The notes under the pieces are model-generated. The model worked only from the letters and a program-made list of their open reading frames with translations, was not told the origin of the DNA and ran no database searches. From the NCBI GenBank assembly GCA_902594675.1, contig CACJNE010000003.1, positions 1 to 64,000 on the forward strand: a stretch of 64,000 nucleotides of DNA, written 5' to 3'. Shown in pieces: positions 48,673 to 59,588 of the stretch; positions within the stretch are counted from its first letter, which is position 1; the number at the start of each line of letters is the position of its first letter. This DNA is from an uncultured Pelagibacteraceae bacterium. Its GTDB lineage: Bacteria > Pseudomonadota > Alphaproteobacteria > Pelagibacterales > Pelagibacteraceae. The position numbers and the translations under genes were made by a program.

Positions 48673-49605
48673 TTATTTAAATAGATCTGATACGGATGTT
48701 GAGTTAGAGATCCTTTTAATAGCCTCAGCTAACAATATAGATATCGATAATACCTCAATATTTCTTACTTTTTTTAATTTATCTGAACTGTCTATACTGT
48801 CTGTGATAACTAAATTTTTAATTTTTGAATTTTTAATTTTTTTGACTGCATCTCCACTAAAAACTCCATGTGTTGCATAAACATGCACCTCTTTTGCACC
48901 TCTTTTTACTAAAGCTTCAGCTGCATTAACTATCGTTCCCCCAGAATCAATTATATCATCAGTAAGAATACAAATTTTATTTTTAACATTACCAATTACA
49001 TTCATAACTTGAGATTTTCCAGGACTTGGTCTTCTTTTATCAACTATTGCTAAACCTACATCTAATTTTTTTCCTAGTGCCCTTGCTCTTTCAACTCCAC
49101 CCACATCAGGAGCTACACAAATTATATTTTTGGTTTTCATTTTCTTTTTAATATGTTTTGCAAAAATGGGAGTAGCAAATAAATTGTCTACTGGAATATC
49201 AAAAAAACCTTGAATTTGTCCAGCATGTAAATCTACAGTCACTACTCTATCAGCTCCTGCATTAGTTATTAAGTTTGAAACCAATTTTGCTGATATAGAA
49301 GTTCTAGGGACTACCTTTCTATCTTGTCTTGCATAACCAAAATAAGGTATTACAGCTGTAATATTTTTTGCAGATGATCTTTTGAGCGCATCAACACATA
49401 AAAGTAATTCCATTAAATTATCATTTGCAGGTGAGGACACTGATTGAATTATAAAAATACTATTTCCTCTTATATTTTCGTTAATTTCTATGTAGATCTC
49501 ACCATCTGCAAATTTTCTTATACTAGTATTAACTAATTTGTTTTTAAGATTCTTTGAAATTTTATTACTAAGCTGTTTATTGCTATTTCCTGTGAGAATT
49601 TTCAT
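48673..49605 (-). CDS. prs: ribose-phosphate pyrophosphokinase
   Basis: [53 protein letters not shown]. Confidence 0.97.
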   Translation of the reverse strand: MKILTGNSNKQLSNKISKNLKNKLVNTSIRKFADGEIYIEINENIRGNSIFIIQSVSSPANDNLMELLLCVDALKRSSAKNITAVIPYFGYARQDRKVVPRTSISAKLVSNLITNAGADRVVTVDLHAGQIQGFFDIPVDNLFATPIFAKHIKKKMKTKNIICVAPDVGGVERARALGKKLDVGLAIVDKRRPSPGKSQVMNVIGNVKNKICILTDDIIDSGGTIVNAAEALVKRGAKEVHVYATHGVFSGDAVKKIKNSKIKNLVITDSIDSSDKLKKVRNIEVLSISILLAEAIKRISNSTSVSDLFK

Positions 49606-49619
49606 TATTTGAGAGTAAT

Positions 49620-50372
49620 CTATTTAATCATAATTACAGAAATATTTCTACCATAATCATTCAATTTTTTTTTTATAGACCTTCTTGCGCTGAAAAAGTT
49701 GTTACTTAATAAATATGTATCTTTTTTGATAATTTCAATGTTTTTTATACCCAAATTCAAAAAGTTCTGTTTAATGTAATCACTCAAACTGAAAAATATT
49801 TTATTATTTTTATAATTAAAAAACTTATTGTTATTTTTTTTTTTAGAAACGAATTTATCTAAGAAATCCTTCTTCACTTCATAGTTTCTTTGACTTATAC
49901 ATGGTCCGATTACTGCAATTAAATCATTTAAATTACTTCCCTCTGATTTAAATTTTTTTAATGTTTTAGGTATTATTTGCTTATACGCCCCTTTCCATCC
50001 TACATGGATTGCACTGATTAAGTTATTGCCAGGGTCGTAAATAAAAACAGGTGCGCAATCAGCTGTCAAAATTCCTAGTGCAAATCCCTTTTTGTTTGTG
50101 ATCAATGAGTCACCTCTTAATTTTTTTTTTGGAAATTTAATTATTTTATGAACAATGCCGCTATGAATTTGATTTAATAAAATAATATTTTTTTTATTAC
50201 ATCCTATTTTTTTACAAACTTTGTCGATATTTTTTCTAACTACTTCTATTTTATCTTCTGATCCTAGACCACAATTTAAACTTTTGTATATACCTTTAGA
50301 GAAACCTCCTTCTCGATTAAAAAAACCATGGCGTATATTTTTAAATTTTTTAAGTTTTTTTGAGTAAAACAT
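49620..50372 (-). CDS. pgeF: peptidoglycan editing factor/laccase-domain protein (PgeF/YfiH family)
   Basis: [48 protein letters not shown]. Confidence 0.93.
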   Translation of the reverse strand: MFYSKKLKKFKNIRHGFFNREGGFSKGIYKSLNCGLGSEDKIEVVRKNIDKVCKKIGCNKKNIILLNQIHSGIVHKIIKFPKKKLRGDSLITNKKGFALGILTADCAPVFIYDPGNNLISAIHVGWKGAYKQIIPKTLKKFKSEGSNLNDLIAVIGPCISQRNYEVKKDFLDKFVSKKKNNNKFFNYKNNKIFFSLSDYIKQNFLNLGIKNIEIIKKDTYLLSNNFFSARRSIKKKLNDYGRNISVIMIK

Positions 50373-51451
50373 TATTCAAAACCCAAAAAATTATTTTTTT
50401 TACTTTTGAATGCAAATATCACTTTAAATAAACTTCCCATCAAATCTCTATGGAGAAGTCTCATTAAAGTTAAAAACATATAATCTTTTTGCTTTTGTGT
50501 CATATTCTTTTCTAATATTTTTGCTCTTTGAATAATTCCCATCTTTTCTAGAAAAAATTTCTGAGAAACAATTTTTTTTACTTTTAATTTTTTTTTTAAA
50601 AAATATTCTTTTAAAAGATTAAAGTTAATTAAATAAGTTATATCTGTCTTTCCTAAATTTTTATGAAGTTTCTTAATATTGATTTTTTTATTCTTCATCA
50701 CTGCTTGCAAAGTACTTTTATTAATTATATCTAGGTATCCATAATCTATAAGCATTATTCCACCATTAAGCTTTGAAATCTTTTCAATAATCTTATCTAG
50801 TTCATAAAATCCCTTTTTTGGGTACTCTATAAATTTTAAATTCTTTAAGGTTTTAAATGATTTGATTTCTGTAGAGTCTTTTATTGAAGCTCTTCGATAG
50901 GTTTCGTATAATCTAGTTTTATTATTAATAATATAATATTTTTCAAACAAATCCTTTTTAAAAAAAGTAAATTGTTTAATAGGTACAGCATCGAAGAATT
51001 CATTTCCAAAAAAAATGACCGGCCCTTTTTTAATTAATTTAAAGTTGCTTATCCACTTAACCTTTGAGTTTCTGATCTTACTAATTTGTGTTTTTTTTAA
51101 AAAATCACTTTTTTCGTATAAAAATATATTTATAGACTCATTAAGTTCAGGAAAATTCTTTATTGTATTAATCAAAACTTTTGTGAAACTTCCATCTCCA
51201 GGACCAAGTTCAACAAAATTGAAACTTTCGGGTTTTCCAAATTTTTCCCAACAAGATATAATCCAAATAGTTATAATTTCTGAAAATAAATTAGATATAG
51301 TTGGGGCCGTTATAAAGTCTCCTTTTTTACCAAAAGGATTTTTTTTTGTGTAATACCCAAATTCTCTATGATAAAGAATTTTCTCAATAAACTCATCAAC
51401 TGGTATAATTTTATTAGAATTTAAATCAAAATTTTCAGGTTTATATTTCAT
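50372..51451 (-). CDS. SAM-dependent methyltransferase, NDUFAF7/COG1565 family
   Basis: YHREFGYYTKKNPFGKKGDFITAPTISNLFSE, FVELGPGDGSF, FFGNEFFDAVPIKQF. Confidence 0.93.
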   Translation of the reverse strand: MKYKPENFDLNSNKIIPVDEFIEKILYHREFGYYTKKNPFGKKGDFITAPTISNLFSEIITIWIISCWEKFGKPESFNFVELGPGDGSFTKVLINTIKNFPELNESINIFLYEKSDFLKKTQISKIRNSKVKWISNFKLIKKGPVIFFGNEFFDAVPIKQFTFFKKDLFEKYYIINNKTRLYETYRRASIKDSTEIKSFKTLKNLKFIEYPKKGFYELDKIIEKISKLNGGIMLIDYGYLDIINKSTLQAVMKNKKINIKKLHKNLGKTDITYLINFNLLKEYFLKKKLKVKKIVSQKFFLEKMGIIQRAKILEKNMTQKQKDYMFLTLMRLLHRDLMGSLFKVIFAFKSKKNNFLGFE

Positions 51452-52211
51452 TTTTTTTTTTAAAATAAATTATACTTCCAGCTAAAATCATAAATAAGCT
51501 TAAAAAAGTTCCCATGCTGATATATCCAAACAAATAGCCGACTTGTATGTCTGGTTCTCTAAAAAACTCTGAGGTCACTCTAAAACAACCGTAAAGTATT
51601 AAAAACATAAAAGAGCAATTTCCAACTTTATTATTTTTTTTAAAATAAATTAAATTCATTAAAACAAATAAAATTAAACCTTCTAAAAATGCCTCATATA
51701 ATTGAGACGGATGTCTTAATTTGTTATCATAACCTGGAAATAAAACTCCCCAGTTAGAATTTGTGGCTTTTCCAACAAGTTCCCCATTAATAAAATTAGA
51801 AATTCTTCCTAGAAAAATTCCCAAGGGAGCTGTTATAGCTACCAAATCTAAAAATTCATAAATATCCTGATTATTTTTTTTTGAAAATAAATAGCTTGAA
51901 ATAATAATTCCTATAAGAGCTCCATGGAAAGACATTCCTCCATTCCATATCATTAAAATTTCAATTGGGTTATTTAGAAAATAAGAAAAATTATAAAAGA
52001 CTACGTATCCTAATCTTCCACCAATAATAATTCCAACAATCAAATATGTAATATAGTCTTCAAACAATATTTTAATTGTATTATTCTTAATGAGTATTTT
52101 TTTACAATATAACCAACCAAAAATAAGGCCAAAAATATACGCTAATGAGTACCATCTAATACTTAACGAAAATAACTCAAAAGCAACTGGGTCAAAATTA
52201 TTAGTAAACAT
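51441..52211 (-). CDS. lgt: prolipoprotein diacylglyceryl transferase
   Basis: GGRLGYVVFYN, MSFHGALIG, GRISNFINGELVGK, RHPSQLYEAFLEG. Confidence 0.97.
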   Translation of the reverse strand: MFTNNFDPVAFELFSLSIRWYSLAYIFGLIFGWLYCKKILIKNNTIKILFEDYITYLIVGIIIGGRLGYVVFYNFSYFLNNPIEILMIWNGGMSFHGALIGIIISSYLFSKKNNQDIYEFLDLVAITAPLGIFLGRISNFINGELVGKATNSNWGVLFPGYDNKLRHPSQLYEAFLEGLILFVLMNLIYFKKNNKVGNCSFMFLILYGCFRVTSEFFREPDIQVGYLFGYISMGTFLSLFMILAGSIIYFKKKNEI

Positions 52212-52261
52212 TAAGATTTTTTATTATAAGCTATTAATTATATTTTTGTTAAGTAATTATT

Positions 52262-52504
52262 ATGTCTAAATCAAGGTTTGTATTTGATAAATTTGCAAAA
52301 TTAATAGAGCAGGGTCTCATAAATTATAAAGATCTATCTGAAGAATTAATATCAATACTTAAATCTAAAAGAGATGAAATAGTATTTAAAATGAAGTTAG
52401 CAAGTAAAGAAGAAGTAGATATTTTAAATAAGAGGATTGCTAATATTGAAAAAAAACTTGAAGACAACAAAAAAAGAAAAAAAACTAGTAAGGCAAAGAA
52501 ATAA
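52262..52504 (+). CDS. UbiK/BMFP-like accessory factor
   Basis: 80 aa, helical with coiled-coil C-terminus: LASKEEVDILNKRIANIEKKLED. Confidence 0.6.
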   Translation: MSKSRFVFDKFAKLIEQGLINYKDLSEELISILKSKRDEIVFKMKLASKEEVDILNKRIANIEKKLEDNKKRKKTSKAKK

Positions 52505-53801
52505 TTACTTTAAGACCACCCATTTTTGATTTATCAAATTTAATATCTCCTCCATGAGATTTTATAATATCCGAAGATATTGATAATCCTAAACCAACAC
52601 TAGATTTAGAATCAGACCTACTTTTATCTATTTTATAAAATGGTTTAGTAATATTTTGAAATTCTGATTTATCTACACCAGGACCATCGTCATCGATAGA
52701 AATTAGAATGGTTGAGTTTTTTTTTTCTAAACTTACAAATATTTTTTTTGCATATTTAATGGAATTATCTAATAAATTATTTATACATCTGGTGATTAAA
52801 TTTTTTCTTCCATTAAAATAAATTTTATTTCTAAGTCTTGAATCTATCTTATTATTTTCATATTTAATGATAATACCTTCTAAAAGTTCTGTAATATTAA
52901 ATGTTTCAGTTCTGTCTTTTGCTCCAGTGCTTATAAATTGAAGGTATTCGTTAAGCATTTTTTCCATCTCATCTACATCTTTTGAAATTTTTTTTGATAA
53001 ATCTTTATCTTTAATCACGGCAAGCTGAAGTTTTATTCTTGTTAGTGGGGTTCTTAAATCATGACTTATGCCAGATAACATTTCAGATCTTTGATTTAAA
53101 TGTCTGAGTATTCTCTTTCTCATTTTTTCAAATTCAAGACCAGCTTTTCTTATTTCTAGTGCTCCAGATGGTCTAAATTCTTCGATATCTTCGCCTCGGC
53201 CAAAACGTTCAGAGGCTTGGGCTAATTTAGTTATTGGTCTAGTCTGGTTTTTTAAAAAAATCATTGATACAGCTATCAGTAATATTGCTGGAATAGTTAT
53301 CCAAAAAGCAAAAATTCTTATAGAACTTGCTTGAATTCTTTCTTTGGGAAAAAATATTTGTAAAACCCCATCTCTAAATTTAATTCTTAAGTCTACAACT
53401 TCTTTATATGAAATTGTATTAAACCAATGTTCTCCAATCTTAGGTTTTAATTCTCTCCTTAAAGTTCTATCCATCGGACTAAACCATCTCTCAACTTTTA
53501 TGTCTGGTAGTTTTTCATTTTCTAAGAATCTTACTGAAAAGCTAAAGTTTTTGTTGTAGAGATCAGTTACTATTTTTTTATTATATTCATTCTCGTTATC
53601 GTAGATATCAATTATTGTCACTATTTCACCTACTAGAGCTCTGGTTAATCCTTTATTTGTTTTAATCCATAAACTATCAAAAAAAACTAGGGAAATTGTT
53701 ATTTGTGAAATGACAATTGGAACTGCTACAATTAATAGTCCTCTGTAAAATAATCTTTTGGGTAGTATATTCTTTAGAAATTTACTCAATCCAAAGGACA
53801 T
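52485..53801 (-). CDS. sensor histidine kinase, EnvZ-like
   Basis: HAMP-like region, H-box SGISHDLRTPLTRIKLQL, N-box INNLLDNSIKYA, IDDDGPGV, VGLGLSI. Confidence 0.92.
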   Translation of the reverse strand: MSFGLSKFLKNILPKRLFYRGLLIVAVPIVISQITISLVFFDSLWIKTNKGLTRALVGEIVTIIDIYDNENEYNKKIVTDLYNKNFSFSVRFLENEKLPDIKVERWFSPMDRTLRRELKPKIGEHWFNTISYKEVVDLRIKFRDGVLQIFFPKERIQASSIRIFAFWITIPAILLIAVSMIFLKNQTRPITKLAQASERFGRGEDIEEFRPSGALEIRKAGLEFEKMRKRILRHLNQRSEMLSGISHDLRTPLTRIKLQLAVIKDKDLSKKISKDVDEMEKMLNEYLQFISTGAKDRTETFNITELLEGIIIKYENNKIDSRLRNKIYFNGRKNLITRCINNLLDNSIKYAKKIFVSLEKKNSTILISIDDDGPGVDKSEFQNITKPFYKIDKSRSDSKSSVGLGLSISSDIIKSHGGDIKFDKSKMGGLKVIISLPY

Positions 53802-54459
53802 ATCCTTCTCCCCTTATAGTTTGCAAATATTTAGGACTTTTTGGACTCTCTTCGATTTTCTTTCTTAGTCGGGTAACAATTACATCAATAGATCTTTCCT
53901 TGTCTAAATCTATTAAACTTGCAATTTCATCTCTTTTGAAAATCTTACCAGGTGAATTTAACATTTTTTCTAAAATTAATTTTTCTGTATTATTGATTTT
54001 TAACCTTTCATCATTTTTGTAAATAAATAGTTTTTTTAAATCTATTTTAATATTTCCAAATTCTACTTCTCTTTTTTTGTCTAAAGATTTAGTTTTACTT
54101 ATTATATTTGTTATTCTTAATATTAATTCTTTAGGTTCAAAAGGTTTTGTTAAATAATCATCTGCACCTAACTCTAATCCCTCAATTCTTTCAGACGGCT
54201 CACCTTTGGCTGTTAATAGTAAAATTGGTGTATTAATTTTCTTTTTATAATCTTGGGTAAATTCTAAGCCAGTTTTTCCTGGCATCATTATATCCAACAC
54301 TATTAAGTCAAATTTGATAATTTTAGTTTTCTCAAATGCGTCATATGCATCTTTGGAAGTTGAAACTAAATAATTATTCTGATTTAAGTATTCTTTTACT
54401 AGATCTCTTATTCTATCATCATCATCTACGATTAATATGTGTGCTTTAAAATTTTTCAT
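53782..54459 (-). CDS. OmpR-family response regulator
   Basis: ILIVDDDDRIRDLVKEYL, LDIMMPGKTGLEF, C-terminal winged helix DVIVTRLRKKIEESPKSPKYLQTIRGEGYVL. Confidence 0.95.
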   Translation of the reverse strand: MKNFKAHILIVDDDDRIRDLVKEYLNQNNYLVSTSKDAYDAFEKTKIIKFDLIVLDIMMPGKTGLEFTQDYKKKINTPILLLTAKGEPSERIEGLELGADDYLTKPFEPKELILRITNIISKTKSLDKKREVEFGNIKIDLKKLFIYKNDERLKINNTEKLILEKMLNSPGKIFKRDEIASLIDLDKERSIDVIVTRLRKKIEESPKSPKYLQTIRGEGYVLWIE

Positions 54460-54889
54460 TAATTATTTTTTTAAGAACTTTATCGAAGCTGATAACATCG
54501 TTAGAGTCTGAGCTTAAAAATGCATCATAAATTCTTTTCTTTTGAGCAGAAAAAATTTCGTCAAATATTTTTTTACCTTCATATGTTAAATATACATGTT
54601 TCACTCTAGTATCTATTTCATCTCTTTTGAACTCTATAGCTTTAATCTCCATTAAATCATTTAGAACTCTGTTTAAACTCTGTTTAGTTACTTTAAGTTT
54701 TCTTAACAAAGTTGAAATAGTTATACCTTCATATAAAGATATTAGATGTATTACTTTGTTATGAGCAGTTCCTAAAGCATGTTTATCTAAAACTTTTTTA
54801 GCATCAGCGACAGTTTCTCTGTATCCATTGAATATTTTTTCGATATACTTCTTTAATTGATGATCTTTAAGATATAAAAGTTTTTTCAT
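54446..54889 (-). CDS. MarR-family transcriptional regulator
   Basis: GITISTLLRKLKVTKQSLNRVLNDLMEIKAIEFKRDEIDTRVKHVYLTYEGK. Confidence 0.9.
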   Translation of the reverse strand: MKKLLYLKDHQLKKYIEKIFNGYRETVADAKKVLDKHALGTAHNKVIHLISLYEGITISTLLRKLKVTKQSLNRVLNDLMEIKAIEFKRDEIDTRVKHVYLTYEGKKIFDEIFSAQKKRIYDAFLSSDSNDVISFDKVLKKIINEKF

Positions 54890-54903
54890 AATGGTAAGTT
54901 ATA

Positions 54904-54932
54904 TTGACATATTATATATACAAAGATATTTT
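54904..54932 (+). promoter_or_regulatory. putative ilvE promoter
   Basis: TTGACA (54904-54909), 17-nt spacer, TATTTT (54927-54932); ilvE ATG at 54951. Confidence 0.45.
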
Positions 54933-54950
54933 TTCTAAAAAATAAATCTA

Positions 54951-55832
54951 ATGATACCGTTTGATAAAAGAAATGGAAAAATCTGGTACAATGGTGATCT
55001 TGTTGAATGGCAAGATGCCAAAGTACATGTAATTAGTCATGGACTTCACTACGCTAGCCTAGTTTTTGAAGGGCTTAGGGTTTACGATGGTGAAATTTTT
55101 AAATTACAAGAGCATACTGATAGATTATATCATTCGGCAAAAAGAATGGATATCACAATCCCTTATACAAGAGATGAAATTAATGCAGCATGTAATCAAA
55201 TAATAAAAATACAAAATGTTCAGAATGGTTATGTAAGACCCTTCGCTTGGAGAGGTAGTGAAATGATGGGGGTATCAGCTCAAAAAACGAAAATTAATGT
55301 TGCAGTTGCAACTTGGGAGTGGGGAGATTATTTCGATCCTAAGTTGAAAACTGAGGGGATTAAATTAAATATTTCAAATTGGCGAAGACCAGCACCAAAT
55401 ACCATTCCTTGGGACAGTAAAGCAGCTGGCTTATATATGATTTGTACACTTTCAAAACATGAAGCCGAAAGACAAGGGTATAGCGAGTCTTTAATGCTAG
55501 ACCATGAAAATAATGTTGCAGAGTCAACAAGTGCTAATATTTTTTTTAAAGATAAAAATGGAGAACTTCATACACCAATTCCAGATTCTTTCTTAAATGG
55601 AATTACAAGACAAACCGTAATTGAGCTTGCGAAATCAAAAAATATTAAGGTACATGAAAGAAAAATAAAGCCTGATGAACTTTCTAACTTTGAAGGATGT
55701 TTTTTAACTGGAACAGCTGCAGAAATTACCCCAATATCACAAATTGCTGAAAATAATTATAAAGTTTGTGATGTAATTTTAGATTTGTTGGACAGTTATG
55801 GAAAACTAGTTAGAAAAAAGAAAGCTGCTTAA
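54951..55832 (+). CDS. ilvE: branched-chain amino acid aminotransferase
   Basis: VISHGLHYASLVFEGLRVYDG; SWRRPAPNTIPWDSKAAGLYMI; EITPI. Confidence 0.96.
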   Translation: MIPFDKRNGKIWYNGDLVEWQDAKVHVISHGLHYASLVFEGLRVYDGEIFKLQEHTDRLYHSAKRMDITIPYTRDEINAACNQIIKIQNVQNGYVRPFAWRGSEMMGVSAQKTKINVAVATWEWGDYFDPKLKTEGIKLNISNWRRPAPNTIPWDSKAAGLYMICTLSKHEAERQGYSESLMLDHENNVAESTSANIFFKDKNGELHTPIPDSFLNGITRQTVIELAKSKNIKVHERKIKPDELSNFEGCFLTGTAAEITPISQIAENNYKVCDVILDLLDSYGKLVRKKKAA

Positions 55833-56413
55833 TCTTTATTATCTTCAGAAATAGCGTGATCAATCCCTTTTCTTAAATATTCATAACCTGTATACAAAGT
55901 AAGGAAAGCAGAAAGCCATAATAAAATTATCCCAATAGTCTGAGCATTATAATCTTGGAAATTTATAATTTTATTTCCAGTGTTACCTGTAAGCAAAATA
56001 GAAATTGAAAACATTTGGAGAAAAGTTTTTACTTTTGCTAAACTTGAGACAGGTAGTTTAACACTTCCTTTTGCCAAAAATTCTCTTAAACCAGATATTA
56101 GTATCTCTCTTGTTAATATAATTATAGCAGCTATTACTTCATAATTTTTAATAGTTCCATCCATAACTAACAATATTAGTGCTGTTGCTACTATAATTTT
56201 ATCTGCAATTGGATCTAATAATTCACCAAGTTTAGACTCTTCTTTAAACATTCTGGCTAATAATCCATCTAAAAAATCTGTAAATGATGCGATTACAAAT
56301 AAAGCAAATGGAATTACATCTCCATAAAACCCTGGTAAATAAAATGTGAAAACAAATATAGGAACAATTATAATTCTACCTATTGTTAGATAATTTGGAA
56401 TTTTGATTTTCAT
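55829..56413 (-). CDS. pgsA: CDP-diacylglycerol--glycerol-3-phosphate 3-phosphatidyltransferase
   Basis: [46 protein letters not shown]. Confidence 0.96.
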   Translation of the reverse strand: MKIKIPNYLTIGRIIIVPIFVFTFYLPGFYGDVIPFALFVIASFTDFLDGLLARMFKEESKLGELLDPIADKIIVATALILLVMDGTIKNYEVIAAIIILTREILISGLREFLAKGSVKLPVSSLAKVKTFLQMFSISILLTGNTGNKIINFQDYNAQTIGIILLWLSAFLTLYTGYEYLRKGIDHAISEDNKD

Positions 56414-58245
56414 TCGTGAAAGAAATTATATATCTTTTTAGCAACTTTTTCCTCAACTCCCTCAACAGTTTTTATTTCATCTAAGCTAGCTGACTCAACA
56501 GCTCTTGCTGAGCCGAAATGGTTTAAAAGAGCTCTTTTTCTTATAGATCCAATACCATCAATTTGATCAAGTAAAGACTTGCTAATACCTTTTTTCCTTT
56601 TAGCTCTATGAGCGCTAATCGCAAATCTATGAGACTCATCTCTTAATCTTTGTAAGAAAAATAGAGTAGGATCATTCTTTTCAAACTTAAATTCTTTGCC
56701 ATTATGAAAAAAGGTTTCATTTCCACTATTTCTAAATTTACCCTTGGCAATTGCTATCATAGGAATATCATGCAGTCCTAATTCGTTAAGTGTTTCTCTT
56801 GCTACAGAATATTGACCTTTTCCTCCATCAATTATTACTAAGTCTGGCATCGTTAAATAATTATCCTTCTCTTGAACAGCCCTTTTAAATCTTCTGTTTA
56901 AAACTTCACGCATCATTCCATAATCATCTTGCTCATTTTTCTTAATCTTAATATTAAATTTTCTATATCTTTTTTTAATAAAACCTTCCTCACCAAATGT
57001 TATTAGTGCGCCCACACTATTAGTCCCTTGAATATGACTATTGTCATAAACTTCGACTAAATTAATATTATTTTCTAAATCAAATTTTTTAGATACGTTT
57101 TCAAATAGCTCTTTATTATTTTGGCTCTCATAAATTTTCCTATTTAAACTATCTTTTGCATTTTTAAGCGCTTGATTTACAACTTTAAGTTTAGATCCTT
57201 TTTTCGCTACTGAAATATTTATTTCTTTATTCTCTTTTTGTGAAAGTGTTTTTTCAATTAAAACTTTTTCTTTAATATCTTCACTTAAAATAATAGAGCT
57301 CGGCACACTTTTGTTTTCATAGAATTGAGAAACAAAGGAGTTAAGAATTTCTTTTATGTTATCATCTGGATCATGTTTAGGAAAAAAAGCTTGATTGCCC
57401 CAGTTTTGTTTTGATCTATAGAAAAAAACTTGAATACAAGTTTTTCCAGACTCTTTGTAGCCAGCTATGACATCAGCCTCTACTAAATTTGCCTCATTAA
57501 TTCTTTGAGATGATTGAATAATATTTAAAGATTTTATTCTATCTCTTAATATTGCAGCTTTTTCAAAATCTAAATCTTCACTAGCCTTTTCCATTTGGTT
57601 TGATAAATTTTTTTGAATTTTTCTTGATTTACCTGATACAAATTCAATAGCATTATCTACTGATAGTTTATATTCATCCTTTTCTATATATCCAACACAT
57701 GGCCCAGAACATCTCTTAATTTGATAAAGGATACATGGCCTTTCTCTTTTTTTGAAGACTGTATCATCGCAAACTCGAAGCTGAAAAATTTTTTGGATCA
57801 TTTTAATCGTCCAATTTGCAGACCCGGCTGAAGCGAATGGTCCAAAATAAAAACCCTCTTTAGTTTTTTTTCCTCTGTGTCGTCTAATTTGAGGCCATTT
57901 ATCTTGATTACCAATAAAAATAAATGGAAATGATTTATCGTCTCTTAAGAGAATATTAAATCTAGGTTTATACTTTTTAATTAAATTTGCTTCTAAAAGA
58001 AGCGCCTCACTCTCATTTGATGTACTGGTAATCTCAATTTTAGTTGTTTGAGATAACATTCTCTCAGTTCTGATAATATGATTTTTCTCTGATACATAAC
58101 TTTTTAGTCTATTTGGCAAGTTTTTTGCCTTGCCAACATAAAGTATTTCGTTTTTAGAATTTAACATCCTATACACCCCAGGAAGTTTGGGTATAAGCGG
58201 TAACTCTTTTTTTATTGCTTCTTTACCAATATCAGAGCTTATCAT
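56410..58245 (-). CDS. uvrC: excinuclease ABC subunit C
   Basis: [45 protein letters not shown]; HhH C-terminus; ORF extends to 58275 but MISSDIG start is more plausible. Confidence 0.97.
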   Translation of the reverse strand: MISSDIGKEAIKKELPLIPKLPGVYRMLNSKNEILYVGKAKNLPNRLKSYVSEKNHIIRTERMLSQTTKIEITSTSNESEALLLEANLIKKYKPRFNILLRDDKSFPFIFIGNQDKWPQIRRHRGKKTKEGFYFGPFASAGSANWTIKMIQKIFQLRVCDDTVFKKRERPCILYQIKRCSGPCVGYIEKDEYKLSVDNAIEFVSGKSRKIQKNLSNQMEKASEDLDFEKAAILRDRIKSLNIIQSSQRINEANLVEADVIAGYKESGKTCIQVFFYRSKQNWGNQAFFPKHDPDDNIKEILNSFVSQFYENKSVPSSIILSEDIKEKVLIEKTLSQKENKEINISVAKKGSKLKVVNQALKNAKDSLNRKIYESQNNKELFENVSKKFDLENNINLVEVYDNSHIQGTNSVGALITFGEEGFIKKRYRKFNIKIKKNEQDDYGMMREVLNRRFKRAVQEKDNYLTMPDLVIIDGGKGQYSVARETLNELGLHDIPMIAIAKGKFRNSGNETFFHNGKEFKFEKNDPTLFFLQRLRDESHRFAISAHRAKRKKGISKSLLDQIDGIGSIRKRALLNHFGSARAVESASLDEIKTVEGVEEKVAKKIYNFFHE

Positions 58246-58678
58246 GGCTCCTTTTTTTTGAAATTTGAATACCAACGGATGAGCAATCTTTCATGATTTC
58301 TAACTTCTCAATTTGAAGACTTATTTTATCAATTCTTTTATCTTTGAATAGTTCATCGAACACATCTTCCGCTAATGTTTCAAGAAAATTATAATGTTTA
58401 TTTTTAATTAGTTTTTTTATCAATTTTACAATTTTTGCATAATTTACGATTGATTTAATATCTTTGTCGTTAGAAGGTTTTTTGTCTTCATAATTTACCT
58501 CTAAATTAAATTTTACTTTCTGGGGAGCTTTCTTTTCAAAATCAAAATACCCAAGTTTTAAGTCAAGAATAAGCTCCTTAATAAGTACCTTTTTTTCGTA
58601 ATTAAATAGAGTTTTATTCTTATCTATTTTAATAATTTTAAGATTATTTTTTCTCATATTATTTAATTCTTGAGGCAA
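58232..58678 (-). CDS. folB: dihydroneopterin aldolase-like (FolB family)
   Basis: [47 protein letters not shown]. Confidence 0.78.
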   Translation of the reverse strand: MPQELNNMRKNNLKIIKIDKNKTLFNYEKKVLIKELILDLKLGYFDFEKKAPQKVKFNLEVNYEDKKPSNDKDIKSIVNYAKIVKLIKKLIKNKHYNFLETLAEDVFDELFKDKRIDKISLQIEKLEIMKDCSSVGIQISKKRSHDKL

Positions 58679-59588
58679 TATAATCTAAAATGACTGGATT
58701 ATAATATTGAAAACAATCAGCCATATTCATTACGTGTCCTGGATTTTTTTGTTTTGAAACATTTTCTTTCCAGTCATATCCTCCTACCACACATTTTTTT
58801 CCATTAACTTTATAATTCTCTGAAATAACAATTCTTTTAACGCCAGGGACTTCTTCTAACCAATCTGATAACAGTCCTTCATACTTATCTCTAGGATGAG
58901 TAAAAGCTAGAACGGGTACATTATTTGATTTTTTAATATTATCAATCTGTCTTTGTCTTAGCTCTGCAGGACCTGGGCGCTTTTTAGCAAATTTTTTTAG
59001 TGCCTCTTCAGGACCAACTTTTTTGACTTTATATTTTTTGGAAAGTTTACCAAAACAAGCTTGCATGTACGATATACCTCCACCTACTTTATCAGGATGA
59101 GCAGCTAATAACATTAAGGTTAATAGACCACCACAAGAGTGACCTGATATAATAATCTGTTTTCTGGGAACTCCTATATTTATAAATTTTTCAACTAATT
59201 CTAGGTTTTTTTCAACTCTTTTATCTAATTTATGTTTACCCACATAAGGGGTTTTAGATTTCCACCAGCTTTTTTTCAATGACATATCCCCTGCAAAGTC
59301 ATTAGAGCAAAAGTTATAAACCATAATTTTCTTACCATTAATTTCCTCATCAACTAGTGATGCTTGATTTTTTAGATCCATTGCCCAAACACATTCACTC
59401 TTTTTTGCCGTATCATTTGTGTTTTGACCATGATTAAAAATAATGATAATTTTATTTTTAGGGTCCTCAACAACAAAACCTTCTTTTATTTTAGCTGATT
59501 TAGTAATAAATCCACTTTTTAAAATTTTATTAGCATGAACATTATTAGAGATTAATAAAAATATTAAAATTAAAAAAATTTTTTTCAT
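58659..59588 (-). CDS. exported alpha/beta hydrolase
   Basis: Signal peptide; IIISGHSCGGLLTLMLLAAHPDKVGG (GxSxGG), catalytic-type Asp/His region. Confidence 0.8.
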   Translation of the reverse strand: MKKIFLILIFLLISNNVHANKILKSGFITKSAKIKEGFVVEDPKNKIIIIFNHGQNTNDTAKKSECVWAMDLKNQASLVDEEINGKKIMVYNFCSNDFAGDMSLKKSWWKSKTPYVGKHKLDKRVEKNLELVEKFINIGVPRKQIIISGHSCGGLLTLMLLAAHPDKVGGGISYMQACFGKLSKKYKVKKVGPEEALKKFAKKRPGPAELRQRQIDNIKKSNNVPVLAFTHPRDKYEGLLSDWLEEVPGVKRIVISENYKVNGKKCVVGGYDWKENVSKQKNPGHVMNMADCFQYYNPVILDYIASRIK

